A DNA stretch of 64,000 nucleotides from assembly GCA_944989445.1 (NCBI GenBank), contig CALYLW010000011.1, positions 2,137,501-2,201,500 of the forward strand, in the 5' to 3' direction. The position numbers and the translations under genes were made by a program. The notes under the pieces were generated by a model, which ran no database searches, was not told where the DNA came from, and saw only the letters and a program-made list of their open reading frames with translations. This DNA is from Ampullaceana balthica (lineage: Eukaryota > Mollusca > Gastropoda > Lymnaeidae). Each line of letters starts with the position of its first letter. Position 1 is the stretch's first letter. Of the stretch, positions 1 through 13,590 are shown piece after piece.

Positions 1-2668
1 CATTACAGAGGCAGTGAACTCAATATAATATTCCCACCTATTCGACTGATAGCTGCGAATAAGATTTTAAAGAACAATTTTATTCGATTACGTGTGATAC
101 AGTCAGCTTATTTTTACAGTGAAAACGTTTCACGTGATTTACTATATAACTTGCATGGCGTAATATATTGATTACATAGGAACTTCCTCTAAGTACAATA
201 ACAAAATGATTTACGCATTTTGGTCAACTCATCCATCATAAGCATTCTTTAATAATGACTTGAACTGATCTCATTTTATATTCTCCCCTTGAGCGATCGA
301 AAAGCCCATGATCCGAGGCATAAGAATCGTAATAGCTCCCCCCCCTCCGCTCCAAACTATCAGAAATAAAAATGTATCATAATAAACCTTTCCCAAAGGT
401 ATAGATAAAGTTAAGTAATAGTATAGAATACAAGTATTTGATAATTTGAAGAACATGATGGTTAGATCTTGATTGTACAATGAGCGAAACCAGAAAAAAG
501 CCGATGTACAAAAAGCTAAACACAAATTTGAAGGAAAAAAAAACAGCCGCCATAGCATTTCAATCCCCAAAACCAGGTTACTTTTTAAATGTATTCTATA
601 ACTACACGCATTTTCTGCTGGGTACTATCGCTTATGAATGTAATTTTTATATATAATTACTTTATAACAATACTGATTGTCCTATTATAAAGAATAGTTC
701 ACTATCAATAAACTTGTTATCGCTTGTCACGTATCTTTTTGCCAAGTTTGCTAAGATGCCTAGAGATAAATATTGTTAGTTTAATGGGCTAAGCTTATAA
801 TAAAACATTGACAGGTGAGGTTATGTTGATCAACAACACAGAAAGCTGAAACACTTTGAACTATTATCTTTTTAAAGATGAGAAAGTAAGCATCTATAAG
901 TTAGCTGTAGAAACTATCCTAAAACTACAAACTGATATATTTATAATAGTTTTGATTTTTAACACGTTTTGGTGATTAGAAAACGTGTGTGGGTTGGAGG
1001 AGGGGAGGGGGGCTAATTAGGCGCTCCAGCATTGACTGAGAGCGTCCACTTATGAATGAATCACTGTAGGTCAGTTTCCAGCAAAAGAAAAACCCTGCAT
1101 TCATAATTCATTGGCTTGTTAGCTTTAAGTATTTGCTATACCGACTTGTTCAGTAGGGGTCATTAAACGGATAGACACTGAGTAGGATTACATTTTTTTA
1201 ATAAGAAAAATCTGTGCTTACCGCATTTACATAATACGTGGTGGGTAAAAAACAATCAAACAATAACATAAAGATGTTTGTTTTTTAATTATTTTTTTAA
1301 AAATATTAGTGAAGGGAGTATTGTCTGATTCTATATTGTTGCTGGAAGCAAGGTACCTTACGACAGTCAGGTGGGCTAGATAAGTACCATTACCTAAATC
1401 TATCACAGGTTGGAGATTTATTGTTATAAATAAAATAACTTAAGGATAAAAAAAAGATAATACAACCAAGCATGCCATGCTTCAAATTTTTAAAACAGAA
1501 ATGATAAAAAGTCAATAAACAACAGAGCACAATCCTGCAAGACACATTTAACAAGTGTCATGAAGAGTCAGGCAACATTCAAAAACTTGATCAACACTTA
1601 CAAAAAGTTGTGGTATTGACAGCTGCTGCAGGAGAGGCATCTTTTGGCTCTGTTCACATACATACAACGGGGGACATAAGATCAGCATAACCAACAAAAA
1701 ATAATGCTTATTTAGTATTAAAAACTCGCAAATGACAACGGGAATAAGGCGGCTATCCGCATCTGGCCAGCCGAGAAAATTGGAACAGCTACTCCTCATT
1801 GTACGACCATGGTAGTTAGCCCACTCTGCATGTTGCAAACATGGGTCCCACCAAACGTTGATAATTATCTCAAACACTGATTAGCCTCAATTACATTGTA
1901 CATGCATTAAAAAATTATTAAAATAATAATAAAAATAATTAAAGAATGTTTTAGCTAACCAATTTTTTTTGTTAATGTCATGTCCAATAAACAGAGAAAT
2001 AGAGGGAATTATAATTTTTCCACACTATACTTCAAATATTTTTATAAAATTTAAATTAAATAAAAATACACACAGATTTCTTTCTTTAAAAAAGAAATGT
2101 TATCTGATGAGGTTTAGTGGTAACTTATTGGGCAGGAAATGGATAAAAACTTATAAAAAGTTTTAATACAGGAGAGCCTATAAGTGAATTGTTAAGATAT
2201 TTGTGATGTAAAGGTTATCAGTTGAGAGATAAATTGCCATACTGATACTACTGACAGTAAATAATATAGCGCCCATTTCTCGGTTGGCCTGGATAATCGC
2301 AGACTAATATAAACTTCATATTAAATGTATGATCCAAAAGTTTTTAGGAGGTGGAGGGATTATTATGACTATTAGCTTTGACAATTACAGGATATATATG
2401 TATAAAATGTAAAACATGCCTCAGTAACAAATAATGTTAACCCAGGTCATTAGGTAAGGAAAATGTTTATACATGTAAAAAACAATAACAATGATTAACA
2501 ACGGATATACACTGAAGGGAGAGCAAAAATAATCTAAGTTAAGACACAGACACAATCATTCCAACAAAAAACAACAACAAACATCTAATGTTTTTAACAA
2601 TAATAATAAATTTTTTTAAAATAATTACATATCTAAAAGAATTTTTTTTAAAAGAGATAGTTACATAC
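1..2668. other. AT-rich non-coding sequence, probable intron
   Basis: Presumed intron downstream of the microexon. I found no splice-supported exon and no reticulon-domain motif on either strand. The 109-codon minus-strand frame at 1548-1877 has no recognisable domain. Confidence 0.4.
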
Positions 2669-2698
2669 CTCTGGGATCCACTCCTTTTAACCATGTTC
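2669..2698 (-). other. 30-nt microexon candidate
   Basis: On the minus strand a T-rich tract ending TTAACTTAG precedes GAACATGG, and the exon closes with AGAG|GTATGTAAC. Thirty bases keep the frame, so the exon could be skipped without a shift. It lies about 8.3 kb from the first exon, which is a long but ordinary intron for this locus. Confidence 0.45.
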
Positions 2699-5600
2699 CT
2701 AAGTTAACAATAAAAACAAAATAAGTTGAATAGATTGGCTTAGGTATTAAAGGAATAATTTATGGAAACATAAATAATTTACTACACAAATATCTAAATA
2801 ATTTAAATATTATTTATAATACAGTTTGAAAGAAAATCTTTAACACATACATTTTAAAGTGCTTCTAAAAAAATAGAATTTTGGAATGTTCTCTATGCCT
2901 TACATTAATATAAATAAAACACTAGATATTGCTAGATATTAAAAGGAATTAACTTTTAATTCGCTCTAAAATTATATTATAATTTTTTTCTTTTACTGAT
3001 AAACTATACCAGCTGAATTTAAAACAGTGACTTATTAAAGATTCTGAGGTGCCATTGATTAACACTATTAAAAAGGTGAATTTTAAAATGGAGTTCATAT
3101 TTCAATGCCTTTCATTAAACTTAACATATTCATCTTTGTACAAAGTTAATCTGGTTTGTCATACTTCTTTTGTTATTATTTACACCAAACCCTCCCCAAA
3201 GTCTACATCTTATAATGTTAACAGTTCAGAGTGATAAGAAAAAAAAAGGCAGCCCATCTCATAGCATTAGCAAGCTTCAAGCTGCACTTTTGAACTCTTA
3301 TAATATGTTGGTTTTTTTATAATTTTTTTTTATCATCTTAAGGGAGAAACCACTGTTATTCAGTGTTGCATTAGACTACTGATAAAGGAATCAACAATGA
3401 ATTTATAAAAACTGATGGAATAATATAAAAGAATTTTATCCAAATTTTAGTTAGGTTAACATTTAAAAAAAGATTGTAAAAAAAGGCCAAGGAGGTTTGT
3501 TTGAATTAAGTTTAAGAGTTTAAGGAAATTATAAGAAGTTTGAAGAGGACCATATCTAATTTAAAGCAAATGGTAAATGAAATATTGAGCTTAGGAGATG
3601 TGCATGGGATGGTGTGGTTTAACTGCAAAAGTTAACGAGGGAGCAGGGATGTGTAAATTATGATAAAAGTACCTGGATTACACTTAATCTGAAAGCTTAT
3701 TTCAAAGTTCAATTCTGCCAAGCAGGTTGGAACTCTTAACAACTAATAATCTAATCATATAAGTAGTTGTTCTCTAGACATGTGTATACATGGCTGTAAC
3801 ATTGTGTTCAAAAGCAAAGTTTTAAAAAAGAACTCCTTGAAGTTTGACTGATTGAGAATCTTAAAGAAAGCAGGATTTGGAATGTTTTGTCAAGTATAGC
3901 AGATAGGAAGTTCTTGAATACCTGCTGCCAAAGTTATGTGGTTTATGTTTTTGGTAAAATAACTTAATTTGACTTTTAGCCATAAATAGTATCATAAAGA
4001 ACATTGGTTTTAACTTATTAACGCAGTCATTAGGATGTAAAAAAGGTTGCTATCTAATCTTTTGAATGGGCTTATCACTATTATCTTAATGTGTAATACG
4101 CTAGATAGTATGACTGAAAAATGGCCAAAAATTGTTTTAAGACAAATGTGTCATTAATATGTTAAAAAGTTATTGATATTTTCAATTAAAACTTGGAGGG
4201 GACAAGAAAGAAGCAATTCATTTTATACATTTATACAATGACTGATAAACTCAACTATTTATTCATCTTCTATCATCTTAATATGCCAACCTTATCCTGC
4301 TGTGGTCTCCCACACCTTTATTGCTTAGAGAAAAGCATGGACACAAATTTTGTGAGACTTAAACATATAAGCTAAGATATGCCATGATAAAAGCATACAC
4401 TTATAATAAACATATTGATCAATCAAAGATGGTTGATGGGGCAGGAAGAAGACAAAAGCTTAATATAACTCCATGCTGTTAAAGTTTTAAATTATTTTAT
4501 TAAAGCTTGTTCAAGAATTATTTTTAATGTTAAATCAATTTTACTGATGTATAGCTAAGCACAGGCACACAAACAAATTTTTTTTTCAAGAAAGCAAAGT
4601 GTGGAGTATGGCTATAATTTGTTACCAAGACTCCTGAAAGACCTATACATTGCAGTCCTTTGAAAATGATTTCTGTTTTTGGGGGGACGTAAAATCACAT
4701 CATCTGCAGATATGTCTGAGACTATCTCATTCTTTAATGCACCTAACAAATTAATAAAATGTTATGTGCAATGAGCATTTAATTGATTACCAACACATAT
4801 TTTAGGTGATGGGGAGAAATTAGGGCTGTTATCGATTAATTTAAATTCAATCGTTAACTTTTGAAAAATTATCGATTAATTAATCGATAATTTTGATTAA
4901 AGCCAAAAATAGAAATTTATGATGTCATTAAACTGAACATTTCTAACGGGCATTGAAAATCAAGAATATTTTGAACTAAATTTTATGACAATGTGTTGAT
5001 ACTTGATCGGATGTTTGTGCTGAAGGTGGTACGTCAGCGATGTATTTGATCCTTTAAAAGAGAATTGTTTATGGCAGTGAACACAGTAAACTTTTCACCA
5101 TCTTCGACTTTGCCATCCACAGTTAGCTTAAAAACAAAATTTTTGCTCAACTTTCTAGTTATATGTTTAAATTTAACTGCGCTGATGCTGTCAGCCATTT
5201 TTTAGTTGACATCTGCCGGTCCACATAAAGTAATAAAATAAATTATAATATTACGCTGGTGAAATTTGTACGTAAAAAATATATAAATTATTATTAATTA
5301 TTTAATAATAAAAAAAAATTTAAAATATAAATATTTTCTTTAATTTTAATCAAATTTTTATCGATTAAAATAATTTTATACGATAAAAACTTTTAACGAT
5401 TAATCGAGAAATTAATAGTTAATTTCCGCAGCCCTAGGAGAAATCTTTAACAAAAAAAGTTTCACGAGATTAAGAAGAATTGGAAACATCACCCTTTAAA
5501 ACATGATAAAGATTAAGGATAAAAATACAATGTCACCAAATATTATAATTTAATATTAGCAGATCTTTGTCACACTAAGGGATACCAGTATATAAATAGG

Positions 5601-8600
5601 TTTTTAAAAAAAGGTCAACTAAATTTAATTTTGAAATCAAATGTATGTCAGCTAAAAAAATATAAATTAAAAAAAACAACAACTGAACACCTGTTATGTA
5701 AATAAAGAAGTCATAAAAAAATAATTTGAAAGAAACTGAATGAAATCCAAGAAAATCATGAATATTTGAAGAAAATAAATAAAAGTAAAAAAAAGATTTT
5801 GAAAAACCACGTTTTTATAAGCGGACTAAAAAGAAGAAAATAATTTAAAACTTATAAGTTCACAAGTACTTTGATTTAATAACATATGCAGCTCACTCAT
5901 ACTCTCACTTATAGATCTCTCTTTTGCCTTCTAAATTAGAAATCTTTAATTTTTATACCAAACACCCGCCCCACGTTTTTAGTCATATTAAATCAAAGTA
6001 CTTGAACTTATAAGTTTAAAATTATTTTCTTCTTTTTAGTCCGCTTATAAAAACGTGGTTTTTAAAAATCTTTTTTTACTTCTATTTATTTTATTCCTTT
6101 TAGTCCACTTATAACAACCTGGATTTTAAAAATATTTTTTTACCTCTATTTATTTTACCAAACACCTCACAAGCTCCCGCCCAACGTTTTAAAAACATTG
6201 TGATGTGGTCACGGGGTGAACTCACGGATGTCAACAAAAGCAGACGGTACAGATGCTTATATATAGACTATAGATAAACTAAAAAGTTCAATAATTTTAA
6301 AAACGGTACATTCGATCGATCTGAAATTTTGATACAATGCATTGTCATCCAAGATCTATCTGTGGTAAAATTTTCAGATCTCTAGGACCATCAAAAGTGG
6401 TTCAATTTTACGTTGGCAGATTTGAAAAAATCTAGGACAAACCAACAAACAGGAACGAAAGCAAGTTAATAAAAATGTGGTAAAAAGTTGTAACCACTTA
6501 AATCACAGACTTATACTGTCAACACCTGGACTAAACAATCTGATTTTGGAATAGTAATCAAGACTTAACTGACATTTTTCTAATTTACAATTTCTGGATT
6601 GTCTTATATCTTTCTATTATGCTGATGTTTTCTGTTCATTTCAAAAATGGTTATGTAAATAAAAATGGATTTACTATAATTTGGTGACATTCTATTATCC
6701 TAATAATATTTCACTTTTTAAATTATAATGTTAGGTAAATAAATTAAGTTTCAATTTATTTCATAAATTTTTAAAATTTAAATATACTACATGTACTTTC
6801 AATTTTTGAAGATAATGTTGGCATAATTTAATTATCCCATTTAGATGGCTTAATTGTTAGATAGCTGATAGCAGTTTTACTTTAAATTAAGTAGGCAGGT
6901 ACAAACAAGTATTTATAATTGCCAAATAAAACTTTAAAAACCCATGAATTGCAAATAATGATTGCCATGTCAATCCATAAACTTAGAAAAGTAAAGTAAT
7001 ACCAACACCTGTAAAGGGATTTGATTAAAAGTAACTTTTCAAATGCTCAATAAAAAAAAAGAATGACAGATAACTTACATTAACCATACCTCCTGAACAA
7101 TATATATGAACCTTAGAAAAATCATACCAACCTGCCTCTGCTTCAGTGCCATAAAAAATTTGTGTTTTAAGTTAGTGAAACAATTTGAAAGTTATTTGTT
7201 GTGTCAGTGATTGCATTTCAGAAGGGGGAATCTGTGGTGGTAGGATCTTCCAATAAGGGTAGATTAAAAAAAAACAAAAAACATTACCCAATAATTATAC
7301 AACAAAAGGAAATTCAATGCAGAAGTGCATGATGTGTTTTCAACTAGATTGCATTATTATCATGTAATTCCACTTTCCTTTTATGTGTATTTTCTTTCTT
7401 TCTTTTATGACTTATTAGCATCTCATTTTAATATTTAAATCTGAGGTTATGAAATGTATTGCCCCCAATCAAAATATGAAATATGGTAGTTATCCTGCGA
7501 TCTCAAATTCTTATATTCAAAATGCAAGATTAAAGCCCTTAAAAATATACATTTACTGTTTCACTTTGAGCACCAAAACAGGAAATTTTTAACCCACTTT
7601 AATTGAAAAGAAGGGAACAAATAAAATAACAAATTTGACTAAAAGATAGCAAAAAATTAATGAAATAAAAAGGCAATTTTAAAATATGTATAAGAAAAGG
7701 AAGTAGAGTGCTTAACAATCATAAAATGAGAGTATGATACAGAAAACAACAGCTGAAGAAAAACCAAGATGATTGCAATTTCAATGGACATTAATGGATT
7801 AAAGCCCTTAAAAATATACATTTACTGTTTCACTTTGAGCACCAAAACAGGAAATTTTTAACCCACTTTAATTGAAAAGAAGGGAACAAATAAAATAACA
7901 AATTTGACTAAAAGATAGCAAAAAATTAATGAAATAAAAAGGCAATTTTAAAATATGTATAAGAAAAGGAAGTAGAGTGCTTAACAATCATAAAATGAGA
8001 GTATGATACAGAAAACAACAGCTGAAGAAAAACCAAGATGATTGCAATTTCAATGGACCTAAGAGTACTCCAAAATGAAGTTATCACATTTGTCAAGCTG
8101 TATAAGTAACAAATGAGCAGTGAGGTTGAACAGAACAAGAGAAAGATATGCAAAACAGGTCATAAGAGTACATAAAATATGAAGTATTGAAAAAACTTGT
8201 GTAGTGACTGAAAAACTTTCACTTTCAATGAATGGAACACGGCATGGTCTTTAGGAAATATAAATTCATTTTAAAACTTAGGAGAAAAACTGATTGAATT
8301 AAAGAGAAATCAGTGCATGTAGGATAATTAAAGGAAAAAAAGATAGAGGCAGCCGCAACTAAACTAAATGAAAATCAGGATAAACAAAAAGACAACGGTT
8401 TAAGCAACAGAGCCGTTAATTGCATTTGAAATGAATGCAAAAATTTACTTTTAAGCTCATTGTTAAAAAGCAATACATAACATATGATGGTGCATCTTAT
8501 CCCAAAATGGTCATTTCAGATATCTTTGGCAAATACCTAACAGAGTAGAGTCAACTAAAAATCAGACTAACAAAATTAATTTAAAAATATTAAAAATAAA

Positions 8601-11596
8601 ATTTTGTAATATAAATAAATAACCTTTGTCATGCATATAAATTCCATTGAGTAATATTAAAATACAAACAAATGTTGCATCACTAAAAGCAAAACTCACT
8701 TTTATTAGGTGAGTTTATGAAAAGAGTTCCTCTTAACTTGTAAAAGACGTTTCACACAAAGGAAAAACTAATGTCTATTTTTATAGCTTTATGATTTATG
8801 TTAAATCATTAACATGAAATTTATAATGGGAATGAAATAATACCAATGACCCTCACATGTCACATAGATTTATGTAATAAACATTTTAACCGTGAACTGG
8901 GAAACGACAGCTGTGTATCAAGTTTAAGATCCTATTCTCTTGGGATGCAAAACTGGCACCATATTGTACTCATGTTAACTATTTGGGATTTTCTATCATT
9001 AGAAAAAAAATCATACCCCGTCTGCAATGGCAATACATATGAAAGAAACAAGTTTTTTCAATAGTAAACAATGCAGTACTGGAAGTACAGAATATACAGA
9101 CAGTAGAAGAATCGAGTAAGCACATGTATGCACTTTTGTTACAAATCAAAAAATATCTGACTCACAAATTACAAAACCTTATCAATATTCATCTGGCTAA
9201 AAGTTGAGTTATTTAAAAAATAAATCCAACTTTAAATATCAAAAGATTTTTTTTAAGTTAGCATTGTCATGAATTTTCCTATTTTTATAAAATAGTATTA
9301 CAATCTTCAACTACTCTGTTAAGTATAAGCCTCTGAAATGCTTATATGTATTTTAGTTTTTAAAAACAAAATTAAGTAAGGTATACGGTATAGTATGATG
9401 TTTTTTTAATTGTCTAATGAACCGGGTTAATAAACCCTATAAAAATAATAATGAAATTCAATATTTTCATTATGACTTAGATACACATTAACTATTAACA
9501 AAGATGAGGTATTTTCTGTCAATTCTTTTACAAGAATGGCAGGGAAACAATTTTCGTAATCAGGTTTCTAGTCGATGTAAAAGTAATAATTAAAGAATAA
9601 CATTGAATAATGTGATCTCAATTTAGCTGATCAGTATTATTTTAATTTATATATTATCAAAATTATCAATTCATAAAAATACAAACGATGTGAACCAAAC
9701 ATTCCCCTCTAGCTGACTTATCTGTCTTTGTGTTAATAATCTATACCCAGGCAAAATCATATACAATGTATATTAGTCTAAGAGATACTAAATAGTTTGA
9801 TTTTTCCCTGGAACAGTGTGTGTGCGTGTGTGTTTAAGTGTGGTGGGGTATTGCCAAGGTTTTTTTTATAAATGTTCCCTATTTAAATAGTTTATGTACT
9901 AAATTAATAAAACATTTTGGGTTTAATGACTATAAATGACTGTTAGATTAATTTTTTTTAGAAGTTTTAGAGTGATTTTAAAAATGAAACATGTTTGATT
10001 TTTTCAACATTCATGAATAATGATTCTTATCGTGTCATGCTTATGCTAATTAATATATTTCCTTACACAGTTTTATTTTTGTTTCTCATTTTTATTTAGC
10101 ATTCTAATTCATATTTTTTTTTAGACAGTTTTATTTTCACATAAAAATACTGTCAAAGTAAATAATGCAGATTCTTTTAGAGTCATTTTAAATTTACAGG
10201 AGATCATAAATATTTAAATTAAAATTATTCTTAGTTGTTACTATCACTGTTACACAATTTTCAGTACAATAAAAATGATAACAAGGAGCACTTGTTTTTG
10301 CCTCTTTAAACTATTTGAAATTAAAGCACTACAATTCTAATTTTGAAAACCTAGTGACTAAAATATCCTCAAAATGAATTTATTCAATTACATTGTGAAA
10401 GTACATAAAGTTTATTTATGTAATGGTTAAATTAAAAAAAATTATTTCATAAAATCTGATACTTGGTCAATAAGCTTTTTAAAAAACCACAAACGCGTTT
10501 ACAATTATGGTTTAGCATTCTAATCATGTTATTTTATATTATTTGTATAATCTAAATATTGTATAAATAAGAACTATTCTAGAAATTATTAGCCTTATTT
10601 CATTACAAATTTGAAGTAGCCAAATAATGTAGAAGAAAATGTAATTAAACTGTCTATTCTATTACAACTTTTAAAATAGCAGGCTTTATTATTTAAACTC
10701 AATATATTATGATTTACCTAGGAATCTAGGAAGGCCTAGGAATAGTTTCAATTTATAAGAATGTTTAATGAAAAATGATGTTAAACAAGATGCAGCACTG
10801 TAACGATTTGTAATGTGTTAATAATTGATAAGTACCATACATACAGTAAAAATTCATCTATCTACATTTACTTTTTAGTATTCTACTTTTTTGTGAATAG
10901 ACTGAATAGTGGACTGGAAAAAGGAATGCCATGATCAAGAAATGCAATCTCAACTCTTTCTTTACCTTTAGAACTAGCTGTTTCCTCTGAACTTTGTTCA
11001 GTAGATTTAACTGGTTTACTTTCACTTTTGGGTTCAATGAAATCATCAAAAGCATCAAAAGGACCTTGTTTGCTAGAAGATGTGGGGAAAGACTCGGGGT
11101 AATGGCTAGAAGGAGGTGCGGATGGTGCAAATGTAGTAAGAAAATCTGGATCTGTGAGATTATCATTGGATGGTTCATAACTATCTGGCACTGGAGCAGA
11201 CGGCTGCACCTGATAATGATCGTCCTCAATATCATTTTCATCATCATTGATTTGATCGATATCATCAACTAAGCCAAAATTAATAAGATCATTATGGGGC
11301 TCATCAAAGGAATGTGCATATGCTTCAGCTTCTGAAGCACCCAGTGCATATCGATCTTCCTCAGCCTCATCCTCACCCGCTATGTCAGTTGTTGTAGAAA
11401 TTTTCGCGTCTTGATTGCTGTCGAAGTCGTACGCACCTGATGAACCAACTCCATTCTGATCGTCGGCATCTTCGTCTTCACCGTTGTCCTGATCGAAACC
11501 ACTGCCGGGAGGGTCCAACTTTTCAAAATCATCATTAGAATATCCTGAGCTTTCATGATGACTGTCATACAAATCTTGAGGATTTGTATCCGCCAT
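2669..11596 (-). CDS. acidic disordered protein, 5' part of gene (tentative reticulon-like)
   Basis: Seen: a large first coding exon, 10966-11596, starts at ATG 11596 (MADTNPQDLY...) and ends at a good donor (AAAG|GTAAAG), giving 210 codons plus one base. The product is rich in Asp, Glu, Ser and Pro, has no membrane segment or folded-domain signature, and ends near SSEETASSK. A second 30-nt exon, 2669-2698, has a long T-rich acceptor tract and an AGAG|GTATGT donor. Its phase (1 in, 1 out) fits the first exon and adds about ten residues (TWLKGVDPR). Inference: acidic unstructured N-terminal exons followed by a distant conserved exon are typical of reticulons, ER-shaping membrane proteins. The diagnostic reticulon homology domain would be left of base 1 and is not seen, so the family name is a guess. 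The open frame past the donor to 10883 is read-through into the intron. Confidence 0.55.
2699..4812. other. AT-rich intronic sequence
   Basis: Part of the long intron of the minus-strand gene. Poly-A and poly-T runs and short open frames occur; nothing is recognised. Confidence 0.4.
4813..5444. mobile_element. non-autonomous hAT element with perfect 8-bp target duplication
   Basis: The element (4821-5436, 616 bp) starts TAGGGCTG and ends CAGCCCTA. It is flanked on both sides by GGAGAAAT (4813-4820 and 5437-5444). Repeated ATCGATTAAT motifs lie just inside each end. An 8-bp duplication with short inverted ends is the hAT signature. No transposase is encoded. Confidence 0.85.
5797..6480. repeat. 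foldback element with partial satellite monomer
   Basis: A left arm (about 5797-5880) is complementary to a right arm (about 5988-6080), forming a stem of about 85 bp around a loop of about 110 bp; both arms carry CACGTTTTTATAAGCGGACT or its complement. The right part (6300-6440) matches the start of the satellite unit found at 59.5 kb (CGATCTGAAATTTTGATAC, then CATCCAAGATCTATCTGTGG). Close copies lie at 58989-59780 and, reversed, near 54020-54470. Confidence 0.7.
6481..7527. other. AT-rich intronic sequence
   Basis: No coding or repeat signal recognised beyond low-complexity A and T runs. Confidence 0.4.
7528..8057. repeat. 269-bp tandem duplication
   Basis: Bases 7528-7788 recur at 7797-8057 (offset 269) with no difference that I could find. 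It starts GATTAAAGCCCTTAAAAATA and ends GCAATTTCAATGGAC. The near-identity indicates a recent event or an assembly duplication. Confidence 0.85.
8058..10965. other. AT-rich intronic sequence
   Basis: Intron next to the first coding exon. A short GT-rich run lies near 9817-9845. No other gene or repeat is recognised. Confidence 0.4.
10966..11596 (-). other. first coding exon of the acidic disordered protein
   Basis: The start at 11596 follows an untranslated leader. The frame is open upstream to 11665, but the ATG at 11596 begins a typical hydrophilic N-terminus, while the upstream extension is leader-like. CpG content rises locally between about 11390 and 11600, as at many animal promoters. 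The donor after 10966 leaves one base of a split codon. Confidence 0.6.
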
Positions 11597-11869
11597 TATT
11601 CTAAAAACCGAAGTTAAATTGGAAATAAAATATCCACTTGGAGCGAGGCTAAGACAGCTGTTCACTTTATCTTTGTATTATAGACACTACAGAGCTATCA
11701 TGGCCGTTCTCGTTGTTGACGTACTTTTGAGCATGCGCAAAGAACATGTTAATGAATCAGTCAAGGGAGAAAACTCTACAATTATATTAACTGTAAGTCT
11801 GTAAGTGTTATTAAGAATAAAGTTATTTCTCATTTTCAAAAGTGCATGTATTATAAAGAGAATAGAACA

Positions 11870-12724
11870 GCCAAGAAATAATAATACATAAAGCTGTAAT
11901 AGAGATATAAAGCTAAAATGCTACATTACTTTGGTGAGACCTGTACTATGCATCTTCTGTATGGGACCCATCCACCAAAGAAAGCATTGATAAACTAGAA
12001 CAAATTCAAAAAAGAGTTGCCAGATTCATTAATGGAGAACTGAACATTCAAAACTGACAAGAATAACATCATTAGTTGAATCATTAAACCTTGAAACACT
12101 AGAGGATAGAAGAACCAAGAGCAAATTAGTAATCATACATAAAGCAATTAATTCTAATTTAGAAATACAACACAAAGATAACTTAATACTACTCTCAGAT
12201 AGACATGTCATAAGGATAAAAACACCTTTGGGGCCGTCCATAAAGTACGCTACGCTATTTTTGACCATTTTACCCCCCCCCCGTCACAAACTGTCACAAA
12301 TCTCGGACCCCCCCCCCTATCGAACGTCACACTTTCGAACAAAAAATTTGTTTTTAATTTACAAAATAATTAAAATGTAATATAAAACACAGTGACGTCA
12401 CACATGGCCGGACTCCCCTCCCTCCTGTCACAAATTGTCACACTTTCTTACATCCCCCTCACCCCCTCTGGAGCGTGACGTCGCGACGTACTTTATGGAC
12501 GGCCTTTTTCTTTTTCCGTATGCAAGTACAAAGTACAAACACATACAAATTTCGTTCTTCCCGTCCGGAATTCGGGCGTGGAATGGGAAACCAGGAAAAC
12601 CAACACTTTATCAACATTTAAATCTCTAATAAAAATGCAGGACTAAACACAAACCAAATATAAGCGTAGGACGCAATAATCTTCTGTATAGAAGTAGCGT
12701 CTGTAAACAGATAAGATAAGATAA
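11870..12724 (+). mobile_element. truncated non-LTR retrotransposon (LINE), 3' end
   Basis: The plus-strand sequence encodes a decayed reverse-transcriptase C-terminus (VWDPSTKESIDKLEQIQKR, then ARFINGE) and ends with a hairpin-forming tail at 12662-12724 followed by AGATAAGATAAG. A TIR element at 12230-12504 interrupts it. Related fragments lie at 12770-12980, 18549-19140, 20839-21480, 24290-24545 and 40830-41190. Confidence 0.75.
12230..12504. mobile_element. short TIR element (GGGGCCGTCC family) inside the LINE
   Basis: The left end GGGGCCGTCCATAAAGTACG pairs with the right end CGTACTTTATGGACGGCC. C-rich and GTCAC-rich sequence lies between. The flanking LINE text is continuous with the tail of the second LINE copy (ATAAGGATAAAAACAC...), showing insertion into the LINE. 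Confidence 0.75.
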
Positions 12725-12769
12725 GTCTAAATTGGTATTTAAAAAAACAAAAATCTAATACATTGTACA

Positions 12770-12980
12770 ATATTCAGATAGACATAAGGATAAAAACACT
12801 TTTCTTGTTCAGTATGCAAAAACAAACACATAAAAATCCTTCTTCTCGTCTGTAATTTAGGCGTTGTAGTGGTAGGGTTGCCTAAATAGACCAGGAAAAT
12901 AACAACAATCAACAGTATAAACTCTAATTTATATGCAAGATTAGACATAAAGCATGGACAAGCGTAGGACGCATTAATCA
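12770..12980 (+). mobile_element. second LINE 3' fragment
   Basis: Shares CAGATAGACATAAGGATAAA and the GCGTAGGACGCATTAATC tail with the preceding copy. It has diverged and has lost the terminal repeat. Confidence 0.6.
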
Positions 12981-13326
12981 CGTCTCAAAGATCCTTTGGT
13001 TGTCTGTAACTTTCCAGTCAGTCAGAGAGTGAGGAGGGTTTTTATACATTATTTAATATTCAGATAGGTATACAAATGTTTATTTAATAAGATAATATTA
13101 ATCAAAATGAAAGAACATTTAGTCATGTAAGACGTGCAATGTAGGCTAAGGACAACAGCCCGCAAAATAAAACTCCCGCTAATTTTTGCTAATATTCAAA
13201 ACTGCGACTTCGTTTCGATTCATAAAAATGTATACCAGTACATGTACTTTAAAAAAAAATATACACAAGATTGTAAGTACATCATTCGCGGGTTCGCAAA
13301 CTTGTCGCGAAGGCATATCCTGTTAA

Positions 13327-13440
13327 GATAGGGAAACCTCTCATAACGATCACCTCTCATAACGAGATTTTCACATAACGAGCAACATTTTAATGGAAAA
13401 ATAATCGCATAACAAGTGACGCAGAAAGGGAATCTCCCTT
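13327..13440. mobile_element. pogo/Tigger-like element end
   Basis: GGGAAACCTCTCATAACGATCACCTCTCATAACGAG followed by further CATAACGAG repeats resembles terminal repeats of Tigger/pogo transposons (AACCTC plus repeated motifs). Only one end is seen. Confidence 0.35.
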
Positions 13441-13484
13441 TTCCTGGACATTCATTAGTGAGCCGGTGTCACGAAATAAAGTCT

Positions 13485-13590
13485 CCCCCAAAATAAAGTC
13501 TCCCCCCCGGAGAGTTTATTTTAAAACAAAGTCTCCGGGGGTAAAAATCGGCTAAAATCGCGTGACGTCATTTAATGACGGCCCATAAAG
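13485..13590. mobile_element. fragment of a GGGGCCGTCC-family element (right end)
   Basis: Ends GGCTAAAATCGCGTGACGTCATTTAATGACGGCCC, like the right ends at 20835 and 29629. The matching left end was not found. Confidence 0.45.

Noticed and set aside
1548..1877. 109-codon minus-strand frame, less AT-rich than its surroundings
   Set aside because: It has no recognisable domain, no phase-compatible splice sites that I could defend, and no match to the expected reticulon membrane domain.
11619..11804. 61-codon plus-strand frame opposite the first exon of the acidic protein
   Set aside because: It overlaps the presumed leader and promoter and has no homology.
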